NCBI RefSeq assembly: GCF_020740795.1
Contig: NC_067305.1
Coordinates: 1,488,001 to 1,552,000, forward strand
Source: Apus apus
Lineage: Eukaryota > Chordata > Aves > Apodiformes > Apodidae
DNA length: 64,000 nucleotides
Direction of reading: 5' to 3'
The notes below the pieces were generated by a model, which was given only the letters and a program-made list of their open reading frames with translations, was not told where the DNA came from and made no database searches. Below, one piece after another: positions 22,621 to 35,026 of the stretch. A program made the position numbers and the translations under genes. Each line of letters starts with the position of its first letter. The first letter of the stretch is position 1.

Positions 22621-23884
22621 ACGCAGAGTCTCGGTCCTTTCCCCCAGCCCCGCTCCCCGTGGCTCTGCAGCTCCAGCTGAAGCCGCAGCCACAAGCCCAG
22701 CAGCTCGTCCTCAGACCACGGGCATCGCCCGCGCCGTCCCGAGCCTCCCCCGGCGGAGGGGACAGGGCAGGACCCCGCTGGGATGGAGCCCCCCCAGGAA
22801 CAGCTCCCTCCGAAGCGTTTGTTCCCCGGTGCTCCAGTTCCCAGGACCCCGCCCGGGGGGGCTGCAGGAGCGCCCAGCGCGGCGGGCACAGCTCACCCAG
22901 GCACCCCAACTGCCAACACCAGGTACCAGCTCGCCCACCACCTCAAATCCCAGGGTTCCCACTCCACGGGTCCTACTCTCAAGCTTTGTTTTCTCCGCTT
23001 TCACATAAACTGTCTTTTCCAACCCACTGTCTTTGGGACTAATCCCACCACTCACCTCGGGATTTAACCACAAGAACCATCAGTGCCTGGTCCATAAATC
23101 TCCACTTCCAAACGCCCCCACTTCATCCAGCCTGGAAAACATTAACTCCTGCTGGTCAGTGGCCCAAACTCACAATCACATGCTCCTTGAGCTTCCAAGA
23201 TTTGCTGGTGACTCTTCCTTGGAGAAGGACTTTCCCCTGATACTCTGAACAGGTCACCTCAATCATCTCTGGGATCCTCCCAGTGAGGTAACAGCCCCCA
23301 GGAACTGCCTCCTTACTTCTTTCCATTTCTCTTACCTGCCAACTAAGTCTCACACCTTCCAGCTGTTGAAAAGCTCCATGAAATTGGATAACCAGTTTCC
23401 TCTCCTCCTCTTTTGCCATCAGAGGTCTCCACAGTGAGGTCCCACCAGCTCCTTCTCTCTGGGTGGCTGCTGCAGAGGAAAACTGTAGCAACTTCTGCTT
23501 TCCCCCAAAGCTTTCCCAGCTCAATTTCATGGAGATCATCCGTGTCCACCCAGACTCCTCAGTGGAGTCCACAGCTCTGGGTATCCTCCCAGTTCAGACT
23601 GGTCTTCCCCAATGCCACCAGCTGCTCACAGAGCTGGCAGGCTCTGGGCTTGCACCTACTGCAGACTGAGGCTTCTTCTCCAGGGACAGACGTGGCAAAA
23701 CCAGATTTGAGCCACACAAGCTGGCTGCGAGACATCTCCCTCTCTCACTTCCCAAAATATTGAACCTAGTTCAGCTGAAACATCTCACGAAACTACTCAA
23801 AATAGTGGGTCTTCTGTTGCTTGAGACAGAACGAAACAAACCCTCCCTCTGAGATTCTCCCATTTGAAGAAAATGTTCAGAGTG
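22621..23884. other. Intergenic, 5' flank of MEX3D
   Basis: Moderately GC-rich, falling to average composition. No exon, RNA gene or repeat recognised. Confidence 0.5.
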
Positions 23885-24482
23885 TCCCGGGCTGCATAAA
23901 AAGCAGCGTGGCCAGGAGGTCAAGGGAGGGGATTCTTCCCATCTACTCAGCTCTCATGAGACCCCTCCTGCAGCACTGTGTGGAGGTCTGGAGCCCCCAA
24001 CACATGGACATGGAGCTGTTGGAGAGTCCAGAGGAGGCCACAGAGATGATCCAAGGGCTGGAGCAGCTCTGCTCTGGAGACAGGCTGGGAGAGTTGGGGT
24101 GTTCAGCCTGGAGAAGAGAAGGCTCCAGGGAGACCTTAGAGCACCTTCCAGGGCCTGAAGGGGCTCCAGGAAAGCTGGGGAGGGACTTGGGACAAGGGCA
24201 GGGAGGGAGAGGAATGGATGAGGGTGTAATGGTTTCAAGATGAAAGGGGAGATTGAGATTGGATATGAGGAAGAAATTCTTCACTGTGAGGGTGGTGAGA
24301 CCCTGGAACATGTTGCCCAGGGAAGCTGTGGCTGCCCCATCCCTGGCAGTGTTGAAGGGCAGGTTGGATGGGGCTTGGAGCAGCCTGGGCTGGTGGGAGG
24401 TGTCCCTGCCCATGCAGGGGGGGTTGGATCTAGATGATCTTTAAGGTCCCTTCCAACCCAAACCATTCTATGATTCTATGAA
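23885..24482 (+). repeat. CR1 LINE fragment, sense
   Basis: Starts within the reverse-transcriptase 3' section (GGGCTGCATAAAAAGCAGCG) and ends with the typical AACCATTCTATGATTCTATG. Confidence 0.88.
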
Positions 24483-26329
24483 AATGTAGAAAACTCTCAT
24501 TAATGACCAACACTACTAACTTCACCAGGTAAGAAGCACCAACATAAACTACATCTGTACTCAAATGGCTCCTTACGTCCTTGCTCCAACTCCAGTCCTT
24601 GACCACACTCCTTGCCACCACGTCCCCACCTCTCAAGCCCCATGAGGTGTCTTGAACTCTGAAACTCCTCTCAGGAACTGCAGCCCTGACTCCAGAACCT
24701 GCCATTTTTGCCTGTTCTGTACTTGAGAAAGTCCTTTTGGGAAACCACCACGTCAAGTCCAACACCACCTCCAGAAACTGCCAGTTGTTATTTTAAGTGC
24801 TTTTGGCAAACCTGGTTTGTGGATGTTCTGCCTCTGATCTGTTCCATTTTCAGCAGAACTAGCTCACGCTGCCTTCTTAGCTCTTTAATTTCACTCATGA
24901 CACCAAAGTGCCTTTGTATTTTTTAACCTCAGTAATTAGCAGGTCTTTAAGAGACTCGAGCCTCCCATTAATAGAGAAAATTAACACACAAATTAGAGAA
25001 GTTCTTTAGCATCACTCGGTTTCTTTACCAAAACACAGAAGATCCAACTTCCCTGAACACGAGAGAAGGCACCTGCTGCATCCAAGACCATCCCTCTGGG
25101 TGGTTTCCACCTTGCCCCCACTGCTCCCTCTGTGCTGTCATCATTCAGTCTCTGATCATCCATAGAATAAAGGTGTCCCCCAAAGTGACCAACCCCATCC
25201 CCTGGAGTTGAACAGAGAATGAAAGAACACTGTGCTCAAGCACAGCAGAGGTGAAAGGAGCAACAACTGCTGCAGAGTCCTCAGTCCCACCACAGATACA
25301 CAAACCAAACTCCCTCAGGTACAGTTCTGCAACAGCCACTCCTACTCCAGCTCAGGTGGGCAGTGACAACTCTCTGGCCAGAATGTCTGCTCTGCTGGAC
25401 CATCCTTTGCAGACCAACCCCTCAAGGGGATTACTGAACACACAGAGACACCCTCCCCAACAAGCCAAAAAAACCCCACAGGTCTCCATTTCCCTCTATC
25501 ACAGCACATCAGCTAAGTGCTATAAATGGGATCCAAAGTTTAGGGGTGAAAAGTAGCTTTAGAGAACTACTGTAGTGGCTCCTCTCACTCTTCAGGAGAT
25601 CAAACTCTGCTTTCTGCCCCGTTCCAGCACATGCAAACATCACACAGAGAACACAGGCTCAGAGCTCAGTGCAGAAGAGGTGGTGAAGCTGGAGAAGAAC
25701 TATAAAAAAAGTCCTTACTCGTGTGTGGGAAGGGAATACTTCAGCACATCAGGAGCTGAATCACTGCGTGTAGGTGGAGCCAGACAGATTGACAAGATTT
25801 GTAACTTGAAAAGTGACCTGTCTGAGATCAATCATCTCACCAAGGTGCTGAGGGAACGGCACATGGAGATGCTCAAGGAGATGATGTTCAGTGTCAGTGT
25901 GACAGCCAAAACCTGTAGAGGCACATGCTACAACTGACCAGCTAGAACTCAAAACATGGACAACCATGACCCTCACAGCACCACCTGGCCAAGCAGTCTT
26001 TTTTCTCTTACCTTAATATCACAACCACCACCCTGCTCCTGCAGCACACAGCAAAGGCACTTTGGGGGAAGCCACCAGCAAACCTCTTTTTCATGCATTG
26101 GATTTCCTGCAAAGAATCAAACTTTTTAACCCCTGAGAAGTTGTGGAGCAGCCACTTGATGGAAAAGAATTAACTGTAGATCAGACAAAACCTTGTAAAA
26201 GAAAAGAAGCTTTCAAGTTTTACAGCCCTTTAGGTCACTAATGAGATGTACTTGACAGGCTAATCCAGGACATGGAACTGGGCTCCAAATGACAAACACA
26301 TCCAAGTAAAAACTTTTCAGTATTCATCT
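24483..26329. other. Intergenic, nothing recognised
   Basis: AT-richer unique sequence. The longest open frame (plus strand, 25575-25937, 120 codons) has no recognisable motif, signal peptide or splice context. Confidence 0.5.
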
Positions 26330-26585
26330 CCTGTGATAGGACAAGGGGCAATGGACACAAACTGGAGCCCAGGAAGTTCCACCTCAACATGAGGAATATC
26401 TTCTCTCCCTGACAGAGCCCTGGGACAGGCTGCCCAGAGTCTGTGGAGTCTCCTTCTCTGGAGACTTTCAAGACTCATCTGGACATGTTTCTGTGTGACC
26501 TGTCACAAATGGTCCTGCTCTGGCAAGGGGGTTGGACTCAATGATCTCCAGAGGTCCCTTCCAACCCCCACCATTCTGTGATCTC
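26330..26585 (+). repeat. CR1 LINE 3' fragment, sense
   Basis: GATAGGACAAGGGGCAATGG through CCAACCCCCACCATTCTGTG; diverged, with small internal deletions. Confidence 0.85.
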
Positions 26586-29500
26586 CTTTCAAAAGCTCAA
26601 ACTTGGGGTCCATTTTTCAGGAGACCTGCACTTGGTGTACACAGATGAAACCAGATTCCTACAGCCAAGCATCTCCTCAACCTTGTCACCAGAGACATAC
26701 CATTCAAGAGGCAGCTCACTGCTCTGCTCTTCCAATTCTGCATGACCTCAGATTATTTCCATTTGTTACTGTGCAAGGTAAGGAAAATCCACTAAACATT
26801 AAGATATTAAGATGTATTTACCATATGCAGCAAATATTTACCAGCAGCAGCTGGTGTTCTGTCAGTGCTCATCAATACTAAATGTAGATTGCTCACCAAC
26901 AACCCTGCCAATCTCAAGACTCATTGGGTGGATCACCCCAAAGCTCAACATGTTTTTTCTTCTCCTCATCTCCATAACTGCTCTATCACTGTGAGGAGCA
27001 TTTAGCAAACGCTGTTCTGTGATGTTCTCTCATCTGCTCCAGCTTGTCAGGGGGTGACAATGAAGGGTTTTCCCTCGTTCAAGGGGACCAAGTTGATCCC
27101 TGCTAATCTGAGAACAAATCCCTGTTTTCAGCTCACTACACCTCATACAGGACATTCTTTTCTGTGCTGCAGAATGAGTACATCACCTTCTCACGTGTAG
27201 CTGTACCCTTATTTCAAGCAGAGAGCTGAAGTATGAAACACTGGGAGCCTCAACAAAGGGGAAGCCTGTCAGGAAGCAATTCCAGCATACACTGAAATTC
27301 CTGTTCAGTGACAACAGGGAAGAACATACATTTTATCTGACAGGGAAAAAGTGGTGTCATCCAAAGATCTGCATGGGCATCTGGACTCTTGGGGACTGTT
27401 CTTATGGACATAATCCCAACCAAACAGGATTGCCTGACTGGAGAGTTGATCCTGAAAATCTTACTCCTTTTTCATTAAACCTTCTCCTGTCTCCTCCCCC
27501 TTTCCACGTTATCCTACCTGCTTTTGGGGACCAGGGAATCAGTCTAGGTTGAACAAGACAAAAAAGAACATGACTCAGAAGACCAGTTATCCCTTCAGAT
27601 GCTCTGCTGTACCCACCTCCTGCAAAGTATTAAAGAGTAGGAGTGAAAAAACCCAACCACAAAACCACCAAGTAACCAGGTACAGAGTGAGAGGAAGGGC
27701 TGAGTGTGTAGGGAGGTATCAGATGCCAGGAACAGAGAGGAACCTGGCTGGAGATGACACAACCATGCTTCTTTTAAGTTTAAATCCTTGCATTTATGGT
27801 CCCAGGGTCTCCTGCCACTTGCAACAGCTGCTCCAAACCCAGGGGTCCTGCTGAGGAGCCTGCAGGGAGGCAGGGAGCTGATCTCCTTCATGGGAAGAGC
27901 TGCCAAGGGCTACTCGCTAAAGCACATTCCACCATCCAGAAGTGTTACAGTTGCCACAGAGGTAACATCAGTGGGAAACAGGAGGGAAGGAAGGCAAGAA
28001 TATAGTTCATAATGATCTTAAAAGAGTAATTAGAAGTTGATAAGCAGGAGTCAAGGTGAAGTTGGACAAGGAGCAATAAGTATTAGGTCAGGAAATTTCA
28101 GGATAGAAGATGAGAAGGAAAATCCAACAACAGGAACAGGCCTGGGAAAAAAAGTCCCAGATAACAGTGTGTCTGTTTTGAAGGATAAAGTCTCAAAGCA
28201 GGGAGGGTGCTGCTGTGTGGCTGCAGAGCCAGTGACCCAGCAGCTCTGCAGCAGGTACAGCAGAGCCAGTGGATTGAAAGTCTGCAAAACCCACAGAGAG
28301 CCCTGAGCTGTGCACAGCTCCTGCCACTGCCACAGACACTAACTGGACCAAACAGAATTGACCAGGACATCTTGCTGCCCCTTCCCTCTGTTCCTTGGAA
28401 TATCACAGCCAGCTTGGACAAGTTTTCAGCAAGAAATCTGCAAAATACATGCTGTTGTTGTTTTTTTTTAAACCTTCACTCAGACTCACATTCAACATTT
28501 TCTCACGTTACAGCACAGAGCAGCAGGACAGTCTCTGAGGGCTACACAGGAGCAAAATCACCTTGACTAGCAGCTGAGAAACCAGCCCTGATGAAAAGCT
28601 TTCATGCAGCAGTTTGCCTGGAACACAGGCTGAGCTCCCAGCTCCCACAGAAACTGAAATGAGTTTTCCTGATGAAAACCCAGCTCAGGTTTGGAAGGTT
28701 CCTTTCAGAGAGCCCCCTTTCACCTGGGAAGCAGAGCAAGAGTGTGCACTTAGCCAGAGATTCTAACTTCCAAAATAGTTTTTCATGTAAGATTATCACT
28801 AGAAAACAATTCCACACCAAAGGCTCCACACACAGGGTTGGACATGCCTGCATTCCCAGAGTCCAGCCATGTCACCCACGACTGTTTTCCCTTCCTGATG
28901 TGCTCAGTTTACAAGAAAACTCCTCCCTTCTCTTGCTCAACAGCCAGCTCAGCAAGTTCAATCTCAGATGTGAATCAAGCTCACTTTTCCTGGGCAGAAC
29001 CACCTACAAAAGCTCTGCAGGCCAAATCCAGACTGCACCAACATCCATGCAGATTCCTTATTGTCACTGATTGCACAAAATTTCCCCCAACTAGAATTCA
29101 GTAAAACTATCACTGGCAACACAAACAGGGAGAGAGTGACATTCCCTTTGACTGCTACTTGTGCAAAACAAAGCAGAGAAGAAAAACTGAGCCATCTTCA
29201 TGGAACAGCTCCAACACTGCTTTGCCCAAGATAAAAATCAAAGTTTTAAATAACAAGGAGGCTCTTTTTACAAAGTCACCTTTGGAGTGTTTCTATCTAC
29301 CAACCTCCAGCAAACCAGTCCATCCCCCACCTCCTCCAACCACTGCCCTCTGGAATTAGGCAGGCTGCTGTTTCCAGAGAAAACAAGAAAAACCTGACTG
29401 AGCATGACACAGCACAAGAAATGCAGCTTTGGTGAAGTCTGGGTGGTTAAGTATCCAAAATGACACTGTCCATAGGAAAGGATGCAAAGCCTGAGCTGCA

Positions 29501-29844
29501 GTGGGCAGGTCCCACCCCTCCCTGAACCCGCATAAGGACCATTAGAATATCCTTATCTGTTACCTCCCAAGAGGAACAAACTAGATCAGGGTAACTGCCC
29601 ATCCACAGAGCTTGGTACTATTGTTTTAGTGGGATATACTAAAATCCTTTACCAGTGCAGACTGTGTGCAGGACAAACCTAAAGCTGTTTCCTCTTGCAG
29701 CTCTGAATTACACACAGTTACAACAGCTCAGGGCCATGGGAAGGTGTCAAGGCCACTGACAGAAAGAGTTGCCAGTTTCAAAAGCATCCCCTCACTAGTA
29801 CTTCTGCAGGTATGTTATGCTGTATATTAATACAAGATTAGTTT
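26586..29844. other. Intergenic, nothing recognised
   Basis: About 3.3 kb of unique sequence with no exon-like conservation that I recognise on either strand. Confidence 0.5.
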
Positions 29845-30055
29845 TAGACATGAGGAGGAAATTCTTTGCTGTGAGGGTGGTGAGAGCCTGGCCCAGGTTG
29901 CCCAGGGAAGCTGTGGCTGCCCCATCCCTGGCAGTGTTGAAGGGCAGGTTGGATGGGGCTTGGAGCAGCCTGGGCTGGTGGGAGGTGTCCCTGCCCATGC
30001 AGGGGGGTTGGATCTAGATGATCTTTAAGGTCCCTTCCAACCCAAACCATCCTAT
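29845..30055 (+). repeat. CR1 LINE 3' fragment, sense
   Basis: From ACATGAGGAGGAAATTCTTT to the terminal AACCCAAACCATCCTATGAG; about 210 bp. Confidence 0.88.
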
Positions 30056-30827
30056 GAGGTTTTGCCCCAATTCCACTCAATCACTTGTCTTAAATATGTT
30101 CTTTACTCATCATCTGCTTAACAAGATCCACCTGCAGTGACAACTGCCTTCTCCATCCTGGGGACCTAACCCATGAGGGCAGAGCACTGTGTGCCCAGCA
30201 GTCACCTCCATGGCTGTGATAAGACAAACTAATCCAGTTATTGCAGCAACATGAGAAGGGTAATTTAAAAGGAATATTTACTTACCTGTCTGGATAAGCA
30301 GGTAAAGTTATTTAAGCTTCTTTGGATGTGACCTGAAGTCCTGGGCCCCTTTTGGTACTTGGATCCATCAACTTCTCCATAGGAATGCTAACATTAATTC
30401 AATGTTTTCAAGGACTGAAGGAAGCAAGAGCAAGGAAAGGAGAGTGGTAGAAACAAGAGTTGGCTTACAAGTTGGCTGCAATTCAAACTTGATATTCAAG
30501 GCATCAAAATATTAGTATCAACATCTCAGTCATCTAAGTTTGGTGCCACGTGTGCTTACAGTGTAATTAGAATATTCAAAGAGAAGCAAAACCATCACCA
30601 GATATAAAGCAAGTTTTTAAAAAGAAATAGTCAGAACAAGATCCCCATGGTTAAAAAAACACCCCTAGTATGGGTTGAAAACTGTTGGAGTTGAGATTCC
30701 AAGGACCATATCAGCAACTTGCCTGTGAGACAGCACACCCTGACAGCCTCTCACTTGGTGAGGACACAGGAAGACTTTGCAGCAAGGAGGAGTGTCATGC
30801 TGTAATCCCCTCTGCTAGGTCCCAACT
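30056..30827. other. Intergenic, nothing recognised
   Basis: AT-rich unique sequence without a recognisable gene or repeat. Confidence 0.5.
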
Positions 30828-31345
30828 ATCATGGAATGGGTTGGGTTGGAAGGGACCTTAAAGATCATCCAGTCCCACCCCCTGCACGGGCAGGGACACC
30901 TCCCACCAGCCCAGGCTGCTCCAAGCCCCATCCAACCTGCCCTTCAACACTGCCAGGGATGGGGCAGCCACAGCTTCCCTGGGCAACCTGGGCCAGTGCT
31001 TTCCTGCCCTCATGGTGAAGAATTTCTTCCTGATGTCTCACCTCAATCTCCCCTCGTTCAGTTAAAACCATTACCCCTTGTCCTCTCCCTCCCTGCCCTT
31101 GTCCCAAGCCCCTCCCCAGCTTTCCTGGAGCCCCTTCAGGCACTGGAAGCTGCTCTAAGGTCTCCCTGGAGCCTTCTCTTCTCCAGGCTGAACACCCCAG
31201 CTCTCCCAGCCTGTCTCCAGAGCAGAGCTGCTCCAGCCCTTGGATCAACTTTGTGGCTCTTCTCTGGACCCTCTCCAACAGCTCCATGTCTCTCCTGTGC
31301 TGAGGGCTCCAGAACTGGACCCAGTTCTCCAGATGGGGTTTCACA
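30828..31345 (-). repeat. CR1 LINE fragment, antisense
   Basis: Starts CATGGAATGGGTTGGGTTGG (inverted terminus) and runs to the CCCAGTTCTCCAGATGGGG region. Confidence 0.88.
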
Positions 31346-33954
31346 CAGGAGCTCCAAACCTCAAAATGGAGCCCCCAGCAAAAATGCAAGTGCATCTTCA
31401 CTGAAATAACTGGCAGGGGCATAGCACAAAAAACCTTCTTTACTTTGTAAGAAACATTTAATTCAACACAACGAGTTACAAGAGGACAGATGTACAGAAT
31501 AATAACCATAACAGACTGTTCAAAAAGGAAAATAATTTTCACTGGCTGCAGTACCAGGTAAAGTTCCCCAAAGCAACACCTGATAGAGCAGCAGCAAAGT
31601 ACAATTCAGTCTTCTTGCAGGACTCCAAATGAGCAAGATCACATAACTTTGTATTTTCAAATTTTTTCAGAAAAGAGTTAATCTAGAATCAATGACTTTG
31701 GCATAGGATCTTTTTCAAGGAGCTGAAACCTATTCAGGTCACTAAGCTGAACTACTCCCAAAGGCTATTCCTTTCCAGGCAATTCCCCTGGTCCCTTGCT
31801 GGCACTGCTAAGCACTCTTACATGATAAAGGCTCTGGGAGCTACTTTCTTCCCCAAGTTTTGGGATACCAACAACTTGCACAATTGGTTGGTGGCACAAT
31901 ATTTAATCCACCACTTTATACTGTTCTCTCAGCTGAGATGTCCACAGATGAATTATGCAATGGATACCCTAAGACTAAAGTAACTTTTGCAACTTAGTCA
32001 ACACGTTCTCCAAGCTATAAACTCTCACTTTCCTCCCCTCTTCCTGTTCTCCCTCCCCAGATAAATCCATTTTTTAGCCACAAGTCACCCCAATATGCTC
32101 ACAGATGTACTAGAAGAGACTGAGGAATCAATCAAGGTACCCATGGTGAAGCCAAATACTTATAAACACATTAAGGCAGGTTTCACATTGTTTCATTTTT
32201 GGACACAAAATGCTGGTCACTTCACTGCACATGCAAATAAGAAAGATTTAATACTTAATAAAAAGCTTTAAATTTGTTTATCAATTATAGAAAAAAAAAA
32301 TCAACCTTTTTCCTTTCTTGTTTTAAAAGAGGTCAGAACATTACTGCACAGGAAAGCAGATGTGTAGACACACCTATTGGAATGGATCCCCTTCCCTCCA
32401 CACACACTGAAGGTCAGGGTTCTTGGCACCAGAGGAGAAAGGAGGAAGTTTTCCTCATTTTCAGTCAGAAATGAGTTGTCCTTCCATTCCCAGTTGAGAA
32501 GGTCCTTCAGACCAGACTTAAACCAAAGCAAACCATACCACAGAGTGGGGATGTTTCTCTTGACAGCTCTCATTTGGCTACACCCAGACGTACACACAGC
32601 TCTGTGCCAAACCCTGCAGGTGCTGGAGCTGACTGAAAAATGGATTGCAAGGCCAGTTCCTCTAGTGTAACTTCCCCTACTAATCAAAACCTCGGGTGGA
32701 AGAGGCACTAGCAGTTCATCTCTGAGACTACACACTTCCAAGACCAATGTGGTCTTGTGAGGAAAAGGACACGCAGTGATTGCCACAGGGAATGACCATC
32801 CCCACCATCAAATGACCTCCCTACAGTCTGGTTCAAACAGGCAGCAGAGCAGCCAAGGAGTGAAACAGCATCTCTCACTTGTGTTGGAGAGAAAATTGTT
32901 TCTATGGGTCATGGCTAAATGTACTTTTGATAGAAAAGCTTAAAAATGTATCACCTATCACTGACCCACAACAACAAAAAAGGACAGGAAATTTGGTTCC
33001 TAGTGTTTTCCCTCCCACCCTTTTATATTCCTTGATTCCCTCCCACTTTTGCATTCCCCATTACCCTACCCCTTTAAAAAAAAAGGAGGGGGAGTAGAGT
33101 TTAGTCAAGTTCCATCTTCAAAACTACCCAGCAATTAATGAACCATCAGCTTCTCAACGTTTCCTGAAGTGTAGATCAAAATGCTCACAGGTACAGTTGG
33201 ACTGTTGGTGCAGTTCACTCAGCAGACACTCTTGGCTTTGTAAATAGTTGTGCTGACCCTGCTGATCAGGTTTATACTGGGAATTCTTAGATGGAACTCC
33301 CTAGAAGGAAGAGAAAAAAAGACCTTGTAAGTCAAGAAGAGCTTTGTATATCCTTCTAGCAAGTGAACCCTTAAAAGAATAAAGCACCATTGCCATAACA
33401 TTTCTTTATCTCCTGGTTTCCACCTTCAGCTTGTCCTGCTGCTCTGCTGTTGCCAGACCTTTGCAATAGGAAGGAATGCAAGACACTCACTGTCCAAATA
33501 AAGCTACTGCTTGTGATGTGGTAAAACAGGGCAATATACAGAGCCCAGACAGAAGATGGTATCTCCCAAAGGCCAAACAGATTCCATGTTATAATCAACC
33601 TTCCACCTTGAAGGGCTGCAAGATAAATCACACTTCCTTCTACCTGAACCACAGCTGCCACCTCCCCCAAAGGAGCTGCTTTTCTGCTCTTCATCCTAAA
33701 AATCCTCTTTTTTTTTTTCCTCCCCTCCTCCACATTCTTGGTTCTTCCTCCCAGGCACTGCAGGCTCCATAATGAAGCACCCAGGGTATTGGCTACCCTG
33801 CTTCAGGGACACAACACTAATTGCTTTTCTTAGGCTAAAACTTCAAATGATCAAAAATTAAAATCAGTGGGTTCTGTTTTCATCTTGCTGCACGAGCTGC
33901 ACTGAGGATACATCCAGTGCTCCTGGTGGGGGAGACAGGAAAGGTATACAGCAA

Positions 33955-34143
33955 GGAAAGACCCTGGGACAGGTTGCCCAGGGAAGCTGTGGCTGCCCCA
34001 TCCCTGGCAGTGTTGAAGGGCAGGTTGGATGGGGCTTGGAGCAACCTGGGCTGGTGGGAGGTGTCCCTGCCCATGCAGGGGGTGGGATCTAGATGATCTT
34101 TAAGGTCCCTTCCAACCCAAACCATTCCATAATTCTATGATTC
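33955..34143 (+). repeat. CR1 LINE 3' fragment, sense
   Basis: GACCCTGGGACAGGTTGCCC to AACCATTCCATAATTCTATG; about 190 bp. If the MBD3 UTR extends past it, it would be antisense in the transcript. Confidence 0.87.
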
Positions 34144-34713
34144 AGTGACTCCCACAGTTACTCCTGCTGTGCTACCTTCAACTTCCCAGATATTCCTAGA
34201 TTTTTACTAGATTTGTTCTTCTGTTACTTTCAGTTTATAAATTCCTGCCTCATATAAAGTTTTTTTAGCAGCTTTCCTCTATTGATGGTCAGGTTGCTTT
34301 TTTCTAGCTTTCCACAAGTATTATTTTATAAAGGCCACACAAGTTGTCTCTGATATACCCTGCAACAAATGCTCACTAAAAATGCAAAAAATGAGAGAAA
34401 AAAGCAGGCAGAGGGAGAAACCAAGTCCATGAGAAGGCAGCTGCCCTCTCTGCCCAGTGTCCCCTTGCCTACTATAAGAAGTAATAAATAGAGGGATAAA
34501 ATGAGCATCATAAGACAATTTTTTAAGACCTGATCCACTCTTAAGACAGAAGCCTTCAAGCATTTAGACAGAGGTTTGGGATACACATTGAGCCCACCTG
34601 ACACAGACAGAAGGTGCAGGACATGCCAGGACAACACCAGCCCCCACCAGACATCACAAACCACCAAAATATTTCATCTTTTTTTTTTCCTGTAAACATG
34701 GCTACACGTGCAC

Positions 34714-34735
34714 TTTTTAAAGTGCACTTTAAAAA
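34714..34735. repeat. Perfect 22-bp palindrome in probable MBD3 3' UTR
   Basis: Centred on GTGCAC (34722-34727) and flanked symmetrically by AAA/TTT and T5/A5. A second GTGCAC lies 14 bp away at 34708-34713. It lies about 100 bp past the MBD3 stop. Confidence 0.8.
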
Positions 34736-34833
34736 AGCCAAAGTGTGTCAAGATCTTTCCAGGTTTCTGCAACCTTTGCTGCCTTCAGTGAAGAGCAGTT
34801 TAAGGTGAGAAAGGACGTGCCACGTTACCTGGA

Positions 34834-35026
34834 CTATACGTTCTCCATCTCCTGCTCATGGTCCTGCTCCTCCTCCTCCTCTTCCTCTTCTCCTTCTTCC
34901 TCACCTCCTTCCTTCTCTGAAGGAGCTTCCCCATCTCTTGCTATCTCCTCTACATGGGCAAGCATGTCAGCCATCAGGGCCTCCTCCAGCCTCTTCCGCA
35001 CCTGCTGCACCAGCTCCTCTTGCTTC
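34834..35026 (-). CDS. MBD3: MBD3 last coding exon: coiled coil and acidic tail
   Basis: 63 codons and [23 protein letters not shown] is the NuRD coiled coil. The tail is an interrupted Glu run from a GAG/GAA microsatellite-like tract (about 34860-34915) ending QEMENV. Confidence 0.96.

Larger units (their letters stand above)
31346..34833 (-). other. Possible MBD3 3' UTR and downstream flank
   Basis: AT-rich sequence directly after the MBD3 stop codon. I saw no consensus AATAAA on the minus strand close to the stop. ATTAAA variants occur at 32247-32252 and near 31450, which would give a UTR of roughly 2.6-3.4 kb. One sense CR1 lies within (33955-34143). The transcript end is therefore uncertain. 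Confidence 0.4.

Noticed and set aside
21210-22889. Minus-strand frame of 559 codons around MEX3D exon 1
   Set aside because: Only 21458-21956 is coding; the rest is in-frame GC-rich leader and intron. The donor at 21457 is required to complete KH1.
25575-25937. 120-codon plus-strand frame in the intergenic region
   Set aside because: No recognisable motif, no splice or promoter context, and ordinary composition; most likely chance.
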